Assembly (NCBI GenBank): GCA_020853635.1 | Contig: JADYYN010000044.1 | Coordinates: forward strand, 1 to 64,000 | DNA length: 64,000 nucleotides | Direction of reading: 5' to 3' | DNA from: Gemmatimonadaceae bacterium | GTDB lineage: Bacteria > Gemmatimonadota > Gemmatimonadetes > Gemmatimonadales > Gemmatimonadaceae | Shown here: positions 1 to 9,004 of the stretch, one piece after another | How the letters are laid out: each line of letters starts with the position of its first letter | How positions within the stretch are numbered: position 1 is the stretch's first letter | Notes under the pieces: model-generated | The model's database searches: none | Seen by the model: the letters and a program-made list of their open reading frames with translations, nothing else | Told to the model about the DNA's origin: nothing | Program-made: the position numbers and the translations under genes

Positions 1-1801
1 ACCCGAGGCAGTCGACCGTCTCCGCCGCGATCCGCTCGCGCGCGGAGCCGTACGACGTGAGCAACACCGAACCGGGTTGCACGTACACCACCACTACCGG
101 TGGCTTCTTCGCGTCAGTGCCGAGCTTCCGCCCGATCCAGAGCTTGCCGACACCCTTCAACGCCGCCGCCTCGAGTAGTGCCGCCCGTGCATCAGCGGAC
201 AACGTGACGGGCCCGAGCGAGTCGCTCTTCAAGAGGCGATGACGCTCGTCGAGCGTCTTCCGGTGAACGGCGGCGAGGCGCTCCGTCTCGTCTCCCAGCG
301 CGACGTCGGCGTTACGGTCCGCGACCTCAGCGTGGAACGCACGCAGTAGCTCGTGGCCCGCGCCAAGCGCTCCGGGATCGAGCGCCATCGCGCGGCGTAC
401 CAACGGCACGCCGGCCGGGTCGCGACGACTGAGTAGGAATCGACCGAGCAGGTAGTGCGCCGGTGCGTGCTCCTGATCCGTGGCCACGACCTGCTCGAGC
501 CACGGCTTGGCTGCCTCGGCCCCATCGAGATCGTACACGCCATCCGCCAGCTCCCAGAGCTCCGCGGCGGCGAGCGTCTCACCCGCCGCGTCACGCCCCG
601 CGAGTTCGCCGACCCGCTCGCGGAGCTTGCGCAACTCGCGGTGTGCCTCGCCCCACGTCTTCGATGCCTCCGCGTGCCACTCACGGTCCCACGTCTTCAG
701 CTGAGCGACCGCCACCTCGCCGAGGTAGTGTGTCGCGGCGGCCGTCCCGATCGGCGGCACGAGTTCACGGACCACGTCCTCGGCGCTGCCGTCGGGCACG
801 GGGATGCGGAGTGAGGCGAGCCGCTCCCTGAGCGAGGGATGCGAATCATCCACGAGTGACGTCCGCTGCAGCGCGCGCGTGACCCACTCGAAGCGCTCCG
901 CACGGGCATCGGCCGACGCGAGCCAGCCTGGCAGCGACGACCAGGCCTCGGTCGGTGCGGTGGCTTCGTGCTCGCGGCGCTTGAACAACGCCGACCAGTA
1001 CTCGTCGTGGTGGGGCCCCCGCATCTCGAGCGAGACGAGCGCCTGCGCGGCGACACGCGCACTGGTCGCCCGCGCACTGTCCGAATCCGCAGCGAACTCG
1101 TCGCCGCGGCGGAGCGCATACGCATGGGCGTTGAGACGCGGCATGTACCACTTCAGGAAGCCGCTCACCATGAACCCGCCCCAGCCCGCTTCGTCCGAGT
1201 CGGTCCGCTCCTGCAGACGGCCCCAGGTCGTCCCGATCCGACCGAGCCAGAGTCCGAATTTCGGATGCGCGCCGGAGAGATGGCCGTACTCGTGCGCGAG
1301 GATCGCGTCGAAGTGCCGTTGCCCGACCGCGTACATGAGTGGCAGGCCGAGGATCAGGTAGGTCCGATCCCCACCGAAGATGCCGAAGCGCGGGATCTGC
1401 GTGACCGAGGCGTTGAAATCCATGGTCACGAGCACCTGGTCGGCCTTCGGTGCCTTCAGCGCGGCGCGGATCGCTTCGACCCGCGCCGCCAGTCGAGGCG
1501 CCCGACTGAGGTCCAACGGCACCCCTTCGGGCGGACGGACACGCACCCACAACGCGCGCAACAGCAGCAAGACCAAGGCGCCGAGTACGAAGATCAGCTT
1601 GACGGTGAGCGCGCGACTGTTGGTGTTGATCGTCGCCCACAGCAGGAAGGCGAGGACGAGCAGGAGCAGCGCGAGCAGCCCGAACACGTACGCGTATCCG
1701 AGGGCGACCAGCGCGCGGGCGCGGCGACGGAGGCCGTCGGGATTCTCGATGGCCTCGCGTTCGAGCGATGCGACCATCTCGTGAAATCGGGCGTTGTCCA
1801 T
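1..1801 (-). CDS. M48-family-like metallopeptidase with membrane segments (3'-truncated by window edge)
   Basis: Reverse-strand reading from ATG at 1801 (MDNARFHEMVASLEREAIENPDGLRRRARALVALGYAYVFGL...) is open where checked and at the window edge; contains HFDAILAHEYGHLSGAHPK (HExxH). Missed by the ORF track because it runs off the edge. Confidence 0.85.
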   Translation of the reverse strand, partial: MDNARFHEMVASLEREAIENPDGLRRRARALVALGYAYVFGLLALLLLVLAFLLWATINTNSRALTVKLIFVLGALVLLLLRALWVRVRPPEGVPLDLSRAPRLAARVEAIRAALKAPKADQVLVTMDFNASVTQIPRFGIFGGDRTYLILGLPLMYAVGQRHFDAILAHEYGHLSGAHPKFGLWLGRIGTTWGRLQERTDSDEAGWGGFMVSGFLKWYMPRLNAHAYALRRGDEFAADSDSARATSARVAAQALVSLEMRGPHHDEYWSALFKRREHEATAPTEAWSSLPGWLASADARAERFEWVTRALQRTSLVDDSHPSLRERLASLRIPVPDGSAEDVVRELVPPIGTAAATHYLGEVAVAQLKTWDREWHAEASKTWGEAHRELRKLRERVGELAGRDAAGETLAAAELWELADGVYDLDGAEAAKPWLEQVVATDQEHAPAHYLLGRFLLSRRDPAGVPLVRRAMALDPGALGAGHELLRAFHAEVADRNADVALGDETERLAAVHRKTLDERHRLLKSDSLGPVTLSADARAALLEAAALKGVGKLWIGRKLGTDAKKPPVVVVYVQPGSVLLTSYGSARERIAAETVDCLG

Positions 1802-1950
1802 GTGGGCTCGCGCGGAGTGGGCGTGAAGAACCCGCACAATCTTTCCGTGGGACCGCACCGGCGCCAGTCGGGCGTTGCACGACCGAGACGAGACTGTTGC
1901 CTTCGCTCCGGCGACCTCGTACACGGCCCGCCTATCGTCGACGTGTGCTC

Positions 1951-4644
1951 ATGCTCCCCCGCCCCGTCGCGCTCCTTGGCGCCGTCCTCATCACGGCACT
2001 CACCGGCACGTCGCCATCCGACGCCCTCGCGCGTCGTGTGGTGCTCGGGGCGCCCGGTACGGAGACGGTCCTCGACTCCGCATTCGTTGTCCCGGCCGGC
2101 GCGACGCTGCTGCTCGAAGGCCCGGTGCACGTCGCCGAGCGCGGTGTCCTGCGCATCCCCGCGGGCACACGCGTGGAAGGCGTGATCGGCAGCTACCTGC
2201 TTGTCACACGCGAAGGCACGATCGAAGCCACCGGCACGCTGGAGCGCCCGATCGAACTCACCTGCACCATCGAGGCGAAGTTCCCGGGCTGCTGGGGCGG
2301 CGTGATCATCCAGGGCAATGCGGGGATCAACGTCGGGCCTTCGACGTCACCTGCCGGACCGCGGAGCACGCTGAGCGGCTGTCGCGAGACGCCGGACCCC
2401 GTGTCGCCCAGCATCGCCTACGGCGGCTGCAACGACGCCGACTCCAGCGGCGTGTTCCGCTACGTGCGTATCGAGTACGCCGAACGCGGGCTCGTGCTCG
2501 ACGGCGTCGGCAGCGCTACGGTCATCGAAGACATCCAAGCCAATCGCAGCCGGTTCGAGGGCGTGCTCGTGCGCGGCGGCACCGCACGCGTGCGCGAACT
2601 CGTCCTCACCGCCAACGGCACCGGACTGCGCTGGACCGACGGCTGGCGCGGACTGGCACAGCGCATCGTTGTGCAGCAGGATCCGACACGATTCGCCGCC
2701 GGGATCGTTGGACAGAACACCGGCAGCGGCGACGTGGATGCTCTCCCGCGCTCGCAGCCGGTGCTCTACAACGCGACGGTCATCGCGACATCCACACCGA
2801 CGAACCCGACCCACGGAACGGCGCAGGCGCTCGTGTTGGAGCGCGGAACGGCCGGCGTGCTCCGCAACGTCTTCCTGTACGCGCCGCACATCGCCCTCGA
2901 ACTCGCGGACGCCGCCACCTGTGCCCAACGCGCGATCGGCGCGCTCACCCTGCGCAACGTGCTGACCGCCGGTGCGACGAGCCTCGGCAGCGGCCCGGTC
3001 GACGCCGCCTGTCCGACGGACGAGGCCGCGCTGCTCGCCGACGCCGCGCAGGACAACACGGTATTGCCGAGCGTCGCCGGGCTCATGCAGAGCACGAACG
3101 ATCTGCTGCTGCCGGACCTGCGTCCGGTGAGCGCCTCGGCGCTGGCGAACGCCGCGGCAGAAACACCGCCCGCGAACGGCTTCTTCTCCGCCACCGCATT
3201 CGTCGGCGCCGTTCCCGCCACGTTCCTCGCGGCGCAGATCCCCTGGTTCTCGGGCTGGACGGTCGCGGCACCGCAGCCGAGCCCCACGCCGAACGGGGTG
3301 GTCCGCGTGACGGTGCGCTCGCCGTTCCGTGGGCTGCTGCCTGCGGTCGCCGTTCGCGATGACGCGTCCGGACTGAGTGCGATCACGGGCGTGGACGGGC
3401 GCGCGACGCTCGCGCTGCCCGCGGGGAGTGCGCTGATCGGCACCACCTCGCTGCCCTTCGAGTGCACCGCCCCGGCGCCGCAGCTCGCCGCGGTCACTCC
3501 GGACGACACCGTCGACGTCACACTCACGGTGCCCTGCTGGCCACGCCCCGGCCGCGTGGGCGTCGATGGCGGCGACGGCTTCACCTGCGCGGTCGCGGAT
3601 CAAGGCACGTTCTGTTTCGGCCTCAACAGCGCCGGACAGCTCGGCAATGCCACCACCACCAACTCGACGGTGCCGGTGCAAGTGTTCGCGACGGTGAGCA
3701 GCGTTACCGCCGGTGGTGCACATGCATGCGGCCGCGACAACAGTGGCGTCGTGCGCTGCTGGGGCGCGGGTGGCGATGGCCAACTCGGTGATGGCGCCGG
3801 CGCGGACCAGAGCAACCCGGTCCTCGTCGCCGGCGGTCACGTGTTCCTCGCGGTGAGCGCGGGCCGCGCACACACCTGCGGCGTGAAGAACGACGGCAGC
3901 GTCTGGTGCTGGGGTTCGAACTCGGAAGGGCAGCTCGGCACAGCCAACACCGTCGGGTCGCTCGTGCCGGTCCAGGTGCAGAGCGGCGTGCTCTTCGCCG
4001 CCGTGCGCGCGGGCGGCGACCACACCTGTGCACTCGACCGCAGCGGTGCCGCCTACTGCTGGGGCGCGAACGACCGTGGGCAACTGGGCGACGCCACGAC
4101 CACCGCACGCTCCACTCCGGTGGCGGTGAGCACGATGCAGCGATTCGGCTGGCTCGCGACCGGCGATCGCCACAGCTGCGCGCTCGATGCGAACGGAGTC
4201 GCGCAGTGCTGGGGCGCGAACACGGCAGGCGCCATCGGCGACGGCACGACCGTCGATCGACTCAACCCGGCCGTAGTGAGCAGCCCGACACTCTTGGCGG
4301 ACGTCGTCGCGGGTGCGGAGCACAGCTGCGCGGTCTCCGCGAACGGGCTGGCGAAGTGCTGGGGCGAGAACGCATCAGGCCAGCTCGGCACCGGCGACTT
4401 CACCGACCGCGTCGCGCCCACCCTTGTCGCCGTCGAAGGCACGTTCCGTTTGGTGCTCGCGGGCACGGACCATACCTGCGGGCTGGCGATCGGCGTGGTC
4501 ACGGGCGATGGGGGCAACGAGGTCACGGTGAGCCGCCGCACACTGCTCTGCTGGGGCAGTAACTCGCGCGGGCAGTTCGGGCGCGGCGATCTCATCTCGG
4601 CGCTCACGCCGGTGCCGTCGGCGACGGGATTGACGTTCCCCTGA
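1951..4644 (+). CDS. Secreted RCC1-repeat protein with N-terminal beta-helix-like region
   Basis: Signal peptide-like MLPRPVALLGAVLITALTGTSPSDALA; repeated RCC1 signature 'HxCg...G.v.CWG.N..GQLG' (at least 6 copies). Confidence 0.9.
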   Translation: MLPRPVALLGAVLITALTGTSPSDALARRVVLGAPGTETVLDSAFVVPAGATLLLEGPVHVAERGVLRIPAGTRVEGVIGSYLLVTREGTIEATGTLERPIELTCTIEAKFPGCWGGVIIQGNAGINVGPSTSPAGPRSTLSGCRETPDPVSPSIAYGGCNDADSSGVFRYVRIEYAERGLVLDGVGSATVIEDIQANRSRFEGVLVRGGTARVRELVLTANGTGLRWTDGWRGLAQRIVVQQDPTRFAAGIVGQNTGSGDVDALPRSQPVLYNATVIATSTPTNPTHGTAQALVLERGTAGVLRNVFLYAPHIALELADAATCAQRAIGALTLRNVLTAGATSLGSGPVDAACPTDEAALLADAAQDNTVLPSVAGLMQSTNDLLLPDLRPVSASALANAAAETPPANGFFSATAFVGAVPATFLAAQIPWFSGWTVAAPQPSPTPNGVVRVTVRSPFRGLLPAVAVRDDASGLSAITGVDGRATLALPAGSALIGTTSLPFECTAPAPQLAAVTPDDTVDVTLTVPCWPRPGRVGVDGGDGFTCAVADQGTFCFGLNSAGQLGNATTTNSTVPVQVFATVSSVTAGGAHACGRDNSGVVRCWGAGGDGQLGDGAGADQSNPVLVAGGHVFLAVSAGRAHTCGVKNDGSVWCWGSNSEGQLGTANTVGSLVPVQVQSGVLFAAVRAGGDHTCALDRSGAAYCWGANDRGQLGDATTTARSTPVAVSTMQRFGWLATGDRHSCALDANGVAQCWGANTAGAIGDGTTVDRLNPAVVSSPTLLADVVAGAEHSCAVSANGLAKCWGENASGQLGTGDFTDRVAPTLVAVEGTFRLVLAGTDHTCGLAIGVVTGDGGNEVTVSRRTLLCWGSNSRGQFGRGDLISALTPVPSATGLTFP

Positions 4645-4759
4645 GCCCGCCGCGTAGCGGTGGCAGTCCATTTGTTGGGCCGAGATTGGCGACCCATCAA
4701 CGGTGGCGGAACCACACGCGCCATGACAAACTTGGTGGACTCCTTTCGGACTCCCCCCG

Positions 4760-7201
4760 ATGTCCCTCGACCTCCGCTACATCCTCCGCAGCCTGCTGCG
4801 CGCGCCCGGCTTCACCATCGCCGTCGTGCTCACGCTCGGACTCGGCATCGGTGCCAACACGGCCATCTTCTCCGCCGTGCGCGGCGTGCTGCTCCGGCCC
4901 CTGCCGCACGCGGCCGGCGACGAGCTCATGTACCTGCGCCAGTCGGCGAGCGGCATGGGCGCGGACAACATCAACTTCTCCGTCCCCGAGATCAACGACT
5001 TCCGGGATCAGGCCCAGAGCTTCTCTGCCATCGCGGAGTACTCGCCACTCACGCTGACGCTGCTCGAGGAGGCCGACGCGACGCAGATCGACGTGGGGCT
5101 CGTCACGGCGAACTACCTCGAGGTCATGGGCCTGCGCCCGGTGATCGGGCGCGGATTCACCACGGAACACGACGGCGCAGGTGCCGCACCGGTGATCGTG
5201 CTCGGCCACGCGTACTGGCGCACGCATTTCGGCGGCGACAGCGCGATCATCGGCAAGACGATGCGCATCGGCAACCGTCCGGTGGAAGTGCTCGGCGTGC
5301 TGCAGCCGGCGCCGTTCTTCCCCGCCCGCATCGACGCACTCATGAACATGTCGATCAGCGAGCACCACGTGAGTGCGATGATGGTGCAAGGCCGCACGCA
5401 TCGCATGACGGAGATGATCGGACGGCTCAAGCCAGGCACGTCCGTGGAACTGGCGCGCGCCGACATCGCCACCGTGACCGCACGCGTGCATGCCGCCAAC
5501 CCCGAGGTCTACGACAAGGCCTCGGGCTACGCGGTCACGGTCACGCCGTTCAAGGAAGTCCTCGGCGCCGAGGCACGCACGACGCTGTGGCTGCTGATGG
5601 CCGCGGCCGCGTTCGTGCTCGTGATCGCCTGCGCGAACGTCGCCAACCTCACGCTCATGCGTGGCGTGCGTCGCGAGCACGAGATGACCGTGCGCGCCGC
5701 GCTCGGCGCCGGCACATCGCGTCTGCGCAAACTGCTGCTGCTCGAGAATCTCGTGCTCGCGCTCGCCGGCGCCGCGCTCGGGCTGGTGATCGCCTTCGGT
5801 GGCGTGGGCATGCTCACAGCCTTCGCGGCGCGCTTCACCCCGCGCGCCGATGAGATCCGCGTGGACGGCATGGTGCTCGGCTTCACGTTCCTGCTGGCGT
5901 TGGTGGTCGCGGTGCTGCTCTCGTACGCACCGCGGGTGGGCCGGGAGCACGAACTCGGGCAGGGTCTGGTCGCGGGCGGGACCCGCTCGAGCGGCGGCGT
6001 GCGGCGGCGGCGCCTGCAGCAGGCGTTGGTGGTCGCGCAGATCGCCGTCTCGGTGGTGTTGCTCACCGGCGCGGGGCTGCTCGTGCGTTCCATGCAGCAA
6101 CTCGCCGCGGTCGATCCCGGGCTCAACGCGGCCGATGTGCTCACCATGGAAGTCCCGCTCGACTTCACCACGCTCACCGATCCCAACGCCGCCGTCGTGA
6201 AGTACGAGACGATGCAGCGCGAACTCGCGGCACTGCCGGGGATCGAAGTCGTCGGCGTGGGCAACACCATGCCGCTGCGCGCCGGGCAGATCCAACTGCC
6301 GCTCAAGGCAGAGGGCCGCCCAGTCTCTCCGAGTGAACCCGCACTCAATGCGGAGTATCGTACGGCGGACCCCGGGTACTTCCGCGCGTCGGGCATCCCC
6401 GTGCTTGCGGGCCGTGACTTCGCCACCACCGACCTGAAGAGTGCCGGCAAGGTCGTCGTGCTCAACAAGCATCTCGCCGACATGCTCTTTCCCGGCGTCG
6501 ATCCCATCGGACGTCGCGTGGGCTGGACCGGTGACGTGCTGCGCTTCATCGGCGTATCGGATGAATGGCGCACGATCGTCGGAGTGGTGGGCAACACCAA
6601 GGACGGCGGACTCGACCGCGCCCCGGTGCCGGTGGTGTTCGTGCCGTTCGCGCAGGGCGACTTCCCCACCGGCGGCCTTGTGATCCGTTCGGACGTCGAT
6701 GCCGCCGCCCTCGCGCCCGCCGCACGCGCCATCGTACGCTCGGTCGCACCCGACCAGCCGATCGAGAACGTGATGACCATCGACGATATCCGCGACGAGA
6801 GCGTCGGTCCGCGGCGGTTGAATGCGTTGCTTGTCGGATCGTTCGGACTACTGGCGCTGGTGATCGCCGCGATCGGCATCGCGGCGGTGCTCGCGTTCAG
6901 CGTGAGTGCGCGTACCAACGAGATCGGCATCCGTATGAGCCTCGGTGCGGCGCCGGGTCAGGTGCTCGGCATGATCCTCCGCGAAGGCGGCATCCTCGTC
7001 GGGTTCGGATTGGCGCTGGGCGTGGTGGGCTCGATCCTGCTGTCGAAGCTCATCCAGGGCATGCTGTTCGGCGTGTCGCCGACCGATCCGGCGACGTTGG
7101 TCGCAGTGGCGTTGGGGATGGCGGCGATCGGCGTCGGCGCGTGTTGGGTGCCGGCGGTGCGCGCGGCGCGGATCGATCCGTCGGAGGCGTTGCGAAGCTG
7201 A
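4760..7201 (+). CDS. ABC transporter permease, MacB/FtsX type (ADOP-like duplicated permease)
   Basis: MSLDLRYILRSLLRAPGFTIAVVLTLGLGIGANTAIFSAVRGVLLRPLP; two FtsX-like halves with NEIGIRMSLGAAPGQVLGMILREG. Confidence 0.95.
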   Translation: MSLDLRYILRSLLRAPGFTIAVVLTLGLGIGANTAIFSAVRGVLLRPLPHAAGDELMYLRQSASGMGADNINFSVPEINDFRDQAQSFSAIAEYSPLTLTLLEEADATQIDVGLVTANYLEVMGLRPVIGRGFTTEHDGAGAAPVIVLGHAYWRTHFGGDSAIIGKTMRIGNRPVEVLGVLQPAPFFPARIDALMNMSISEHHVSAMMVQGRTHRMTEMIGRLKPGTSVELARADIATVTARVHAANPEVYDKASGYAVTVTPFKEVLGAEARTTLWLLMAAAAFVLVIACANVANLTLMRGVRREHEMTVRAALGAGTSRLRKLLLLENLVLALAGAALGLVIAFGGVGMLTAFAARFTPRADEIRVDGMVLGFTFLLALVVAVLLSYAPRVGREHELGQGLVAGGTRSSGGVRRRRLQQALVVAQIAVSVVLLTGAGLLVRSMQQLAAVDPGLNAADVLTMEVPLDFTTLTDPNAAVVKYETMQRELAALPGIEVVGVGNTMPLRAGQIQLPLKAEGRPVSPSEPALNAEYRTADPGYFRASGIPVLAGRDFATTDLKSAGKVVVLNKHLADMLFPGVDPIGRRVGWTGDVLRFIGVSDEWRTIVGVVGNTKDGGLDRAPVPVVFVPFAQGDFPTGGLVIRSDVDAAALAPAARAIVRSVAPDQPIENVMTIDDIRDESVGPRRLNALLVGSFGLLALVIAAIGIAAVLAFSVSARTNEIGIRMSLGAAPGQVLGMILREGGILVGFGLALGVVGSILLSKLIQGMLFGVSPTDPATLVAVALGMAAIGVGACWVPAVRAARIDPSEALRS

Positions 7202-8376
7202 ATCACCCCGCCGATCGCACCGCCCGACGACTCGGCCGCGCGATCACGGCGCAGCTCGCGCTCATGGCGGCGGTGATCACGCTGTCGCCGCTGCGATTCG
7301 CGTCGGCGCCGGTGCACGGTCTCTCGTTCGTGTGGGGACTCGAGGACATCCTCCTCAACGCGGTGTTGTTCCTGCCGTTCGGCTTCATCCCCACGCTCAC
7401 GCGCCCGCGCGGCACCCCGGTGCCGTGGCTCCGCGTCGCGCTCATCGGATTCGGATTGAGTCTCGGGATCGAAACCGCGCAGCTCTTCACGCCGGAACGG
7501 TTCCCCTCGCTGTTCGATCTCGCGTCCAACACCACCGGCGCGTTGCTCGGTGCCTATTTCGCCGAACGACTCGCCCCGAGGGTCGACGGTGCCGATGCAC
7601 TGCGCGGACTCGCGCTCGAGTACCCGCTCATGGGCATCATCCATCTGCTCGTTCCGGTGCTCTGGCTGATCGGACTCGGGAGCGCGGGGCCGGAGCGCGC
7701 GTGGCTGGTACTGCCCGTCGTCGCCATCGCCGGGCTGATCGGCGGCACAGTGTTCGCGGCCGAACGTCGAACGGAGCACGCGCCGCGCATCCGTAGCCTC
7801 GCGGTCGCTGGCGCGGCGTGGCTGGTGGTAGGCCTCCTCCCGGGCTCCGTGCGCGAATGGCGGCTCATCGGTGGCGCGGCGGTGATCTTCGTCGCCGCCG
7901 CTTGGATCGGCCGGGTACTCCAACGCCGCCATGCGATCGTCGAACGCCGATTCGAACGCGTTGCGCTCCGTCGCGTGATCCCCATCGCCATCGCGTATCT
8001 GGTGGTGAGCGCACTGCACCCGATCACGCTCGAGTGGGTGCCACTGCACGGGACGTTCGCGCTGTTCGACACCGCGAGCCGACTCAGCACCACGGAGATC
8101 TTCCGCGCGATGGAGCGCATCGCCGCCTTCGCGGCCGTGGGCTATGCCATCGCCGAGTACCGCGGACGGCGCGAGGAACTCTGGACGACGCTGTGGCCGC
8201 GCGTGGTATTCATCGCGGCGGCGATGGCACTCGCCCTCGAGCTCGCGCGCGGCCTGCATCCCATCCACTACGCCTCGGCCTCGCTCGGCGCGTTGAGTGT
8301 GCTTGCGGCGTTGTTCGGCGGCTGGCTGTACCGCCTGCAGCTCGACCACGTGCGCGCACTGCTCGGACGCCCCTAG
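7198..8376 (+). CDS. VanZ-like multi-pass membrane protein
   Basis: VWGLEDILLNAVLFLPFGFIPTL...FGLSLGIETAQLFTPERFPSLFDLASNTTGALLGAYFAE. Start uncertain: CTG 7198 overlapping the upstream stop, or ATG 7264, which would truncate TM1. Confidence 0.8.
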   Translation: MNHPADRTARRLGRAITAQLALMAAVITLSPLRFASAPVHGLSFVWGLEDILLNAVLFLPFGFIPTLTRPRGTPVPWLRVALIGFGLSLGIETAQLFTPERFPSLFDLASNTTGALLGAYFAERLAPRVDGADALRGLALEYPLMGIIHLLVPVLWLIGLGSAGPERAWLVLPVVAIAGLIGGTVFAAERRTEHAPRIRSLAVAGAAWLVVGLLPGSVREWRLIGGAAVIFVAAAWIGRVLQRRHAIVERRFERVALRRVIPIAIAYLVVSALHPITLEWVPLHGTFALFDTASRLSTTEIFRAMERIAAFAAVGYAIAEYRGRREELWTTLWPRVVFIAAAMALALELARGLHPIHYASASLGALSVLAALFGGWLYRLQLDHVRALLGRP

Positions 8377-8383
8377 GACGACC

Positions 8384-9004
8384 CTAGACGCGCAGCACCC
8401 AACGCGTCACCTGCGAGCGGCCGGCATGTCCCGGGCCTTCATCGAGATCCACGGTCACTTCCTCGGCGAGCAACTCCTCGTGCGCACCTCCGGTCGCCGT
8501 GGCGGCGAACGCGGTGAGATCCGCGCGCAACAGATCCAGCGAATAGAGCATCGTCACATCCTTCGGACCGAACGTCGAGGACCCGAAGTGCGACGGGTGG
8601 AACGCCTCGAGAATGAACAGGCCGCCCGGACGCAGCGCGCGTATGAACTTCGCGTGGATCTTCGCACGGATGTCCGGCGGGAAATGCAGATAGATCGACA
8701 CCACCGCGTCCACACTCGCCGCGACCGGCTCCCACTCGACCAGATCGGCGTGCACGGTGGTCACCCGGACGCCGCGGCTACGCGCGAGCGCCTGCGTCTT
8801 CTCCAATCCCACCGCGGAGCTGTCGATCGACATGACGTCGTGCCCCTGCTCCGCCAGCCACACGCCGTTGCGCCCTTCGCCATCGCCGGGCACCAGCACG
8901 CGGCTGCCCGGCGCGATGCGCGCCGCCTGCGACACAAGGAACGCGTTCGGCGCGGTGCCGTACTTGTAGTGCTCGGTCGAGAACTGCTGGTCCCAGAAAC
9001 TCAT
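8384..9004 (-). CDS. Class I SAM-dependent methyltransferase
   Basis: MSFWDQQFSTEHYKYGTAPNAFLVSQAARIAPGSRVLVPGDGEGRNGVWLAEQGHDVMSIDSS; 4-bp overlap with upstream gene. Confidence 0.88.
   Translation of the reverse strand: MSFWDQQFSTEHYKYGTAPNAFLVSQAARIAPGSRVLVPGDGEGRNGVWLAEQGHDVMSIDSSAVGLEKTQALARSRGVRVTTVHADLVEWEPVAASVDAVVSIYLHFPPDIRAKIHAKFIRALRPGGLFILEAFHPSHFGSSTFGPKDVTMLYSLDLLRADLTAFAATATGGAHEELLAEEVTVDLDEGPGHAGRSQVTRWVLRV

Noticed and set aside
846-1880. 344-aa minus-strand ORF at the left edge
   Set aside because: Wrong frame. The real minus-strand gene (1-1801, HEYGHL) lies in another frame and is missing from the track because it is truncated.
2347-4323. 658-aa ORF antisense to the RCC1-repeat gene
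   Set aside because: Mirror ORF of a high-GC coding strand; low-complexity H/R/A-rich translation, no domain, fully inside a well-supported gene.
4697-6472. 591-aa ORF antisense to the MacB-like permease
   Set aside because: Mirror ORF; no domain and atypical H/E/R composition.
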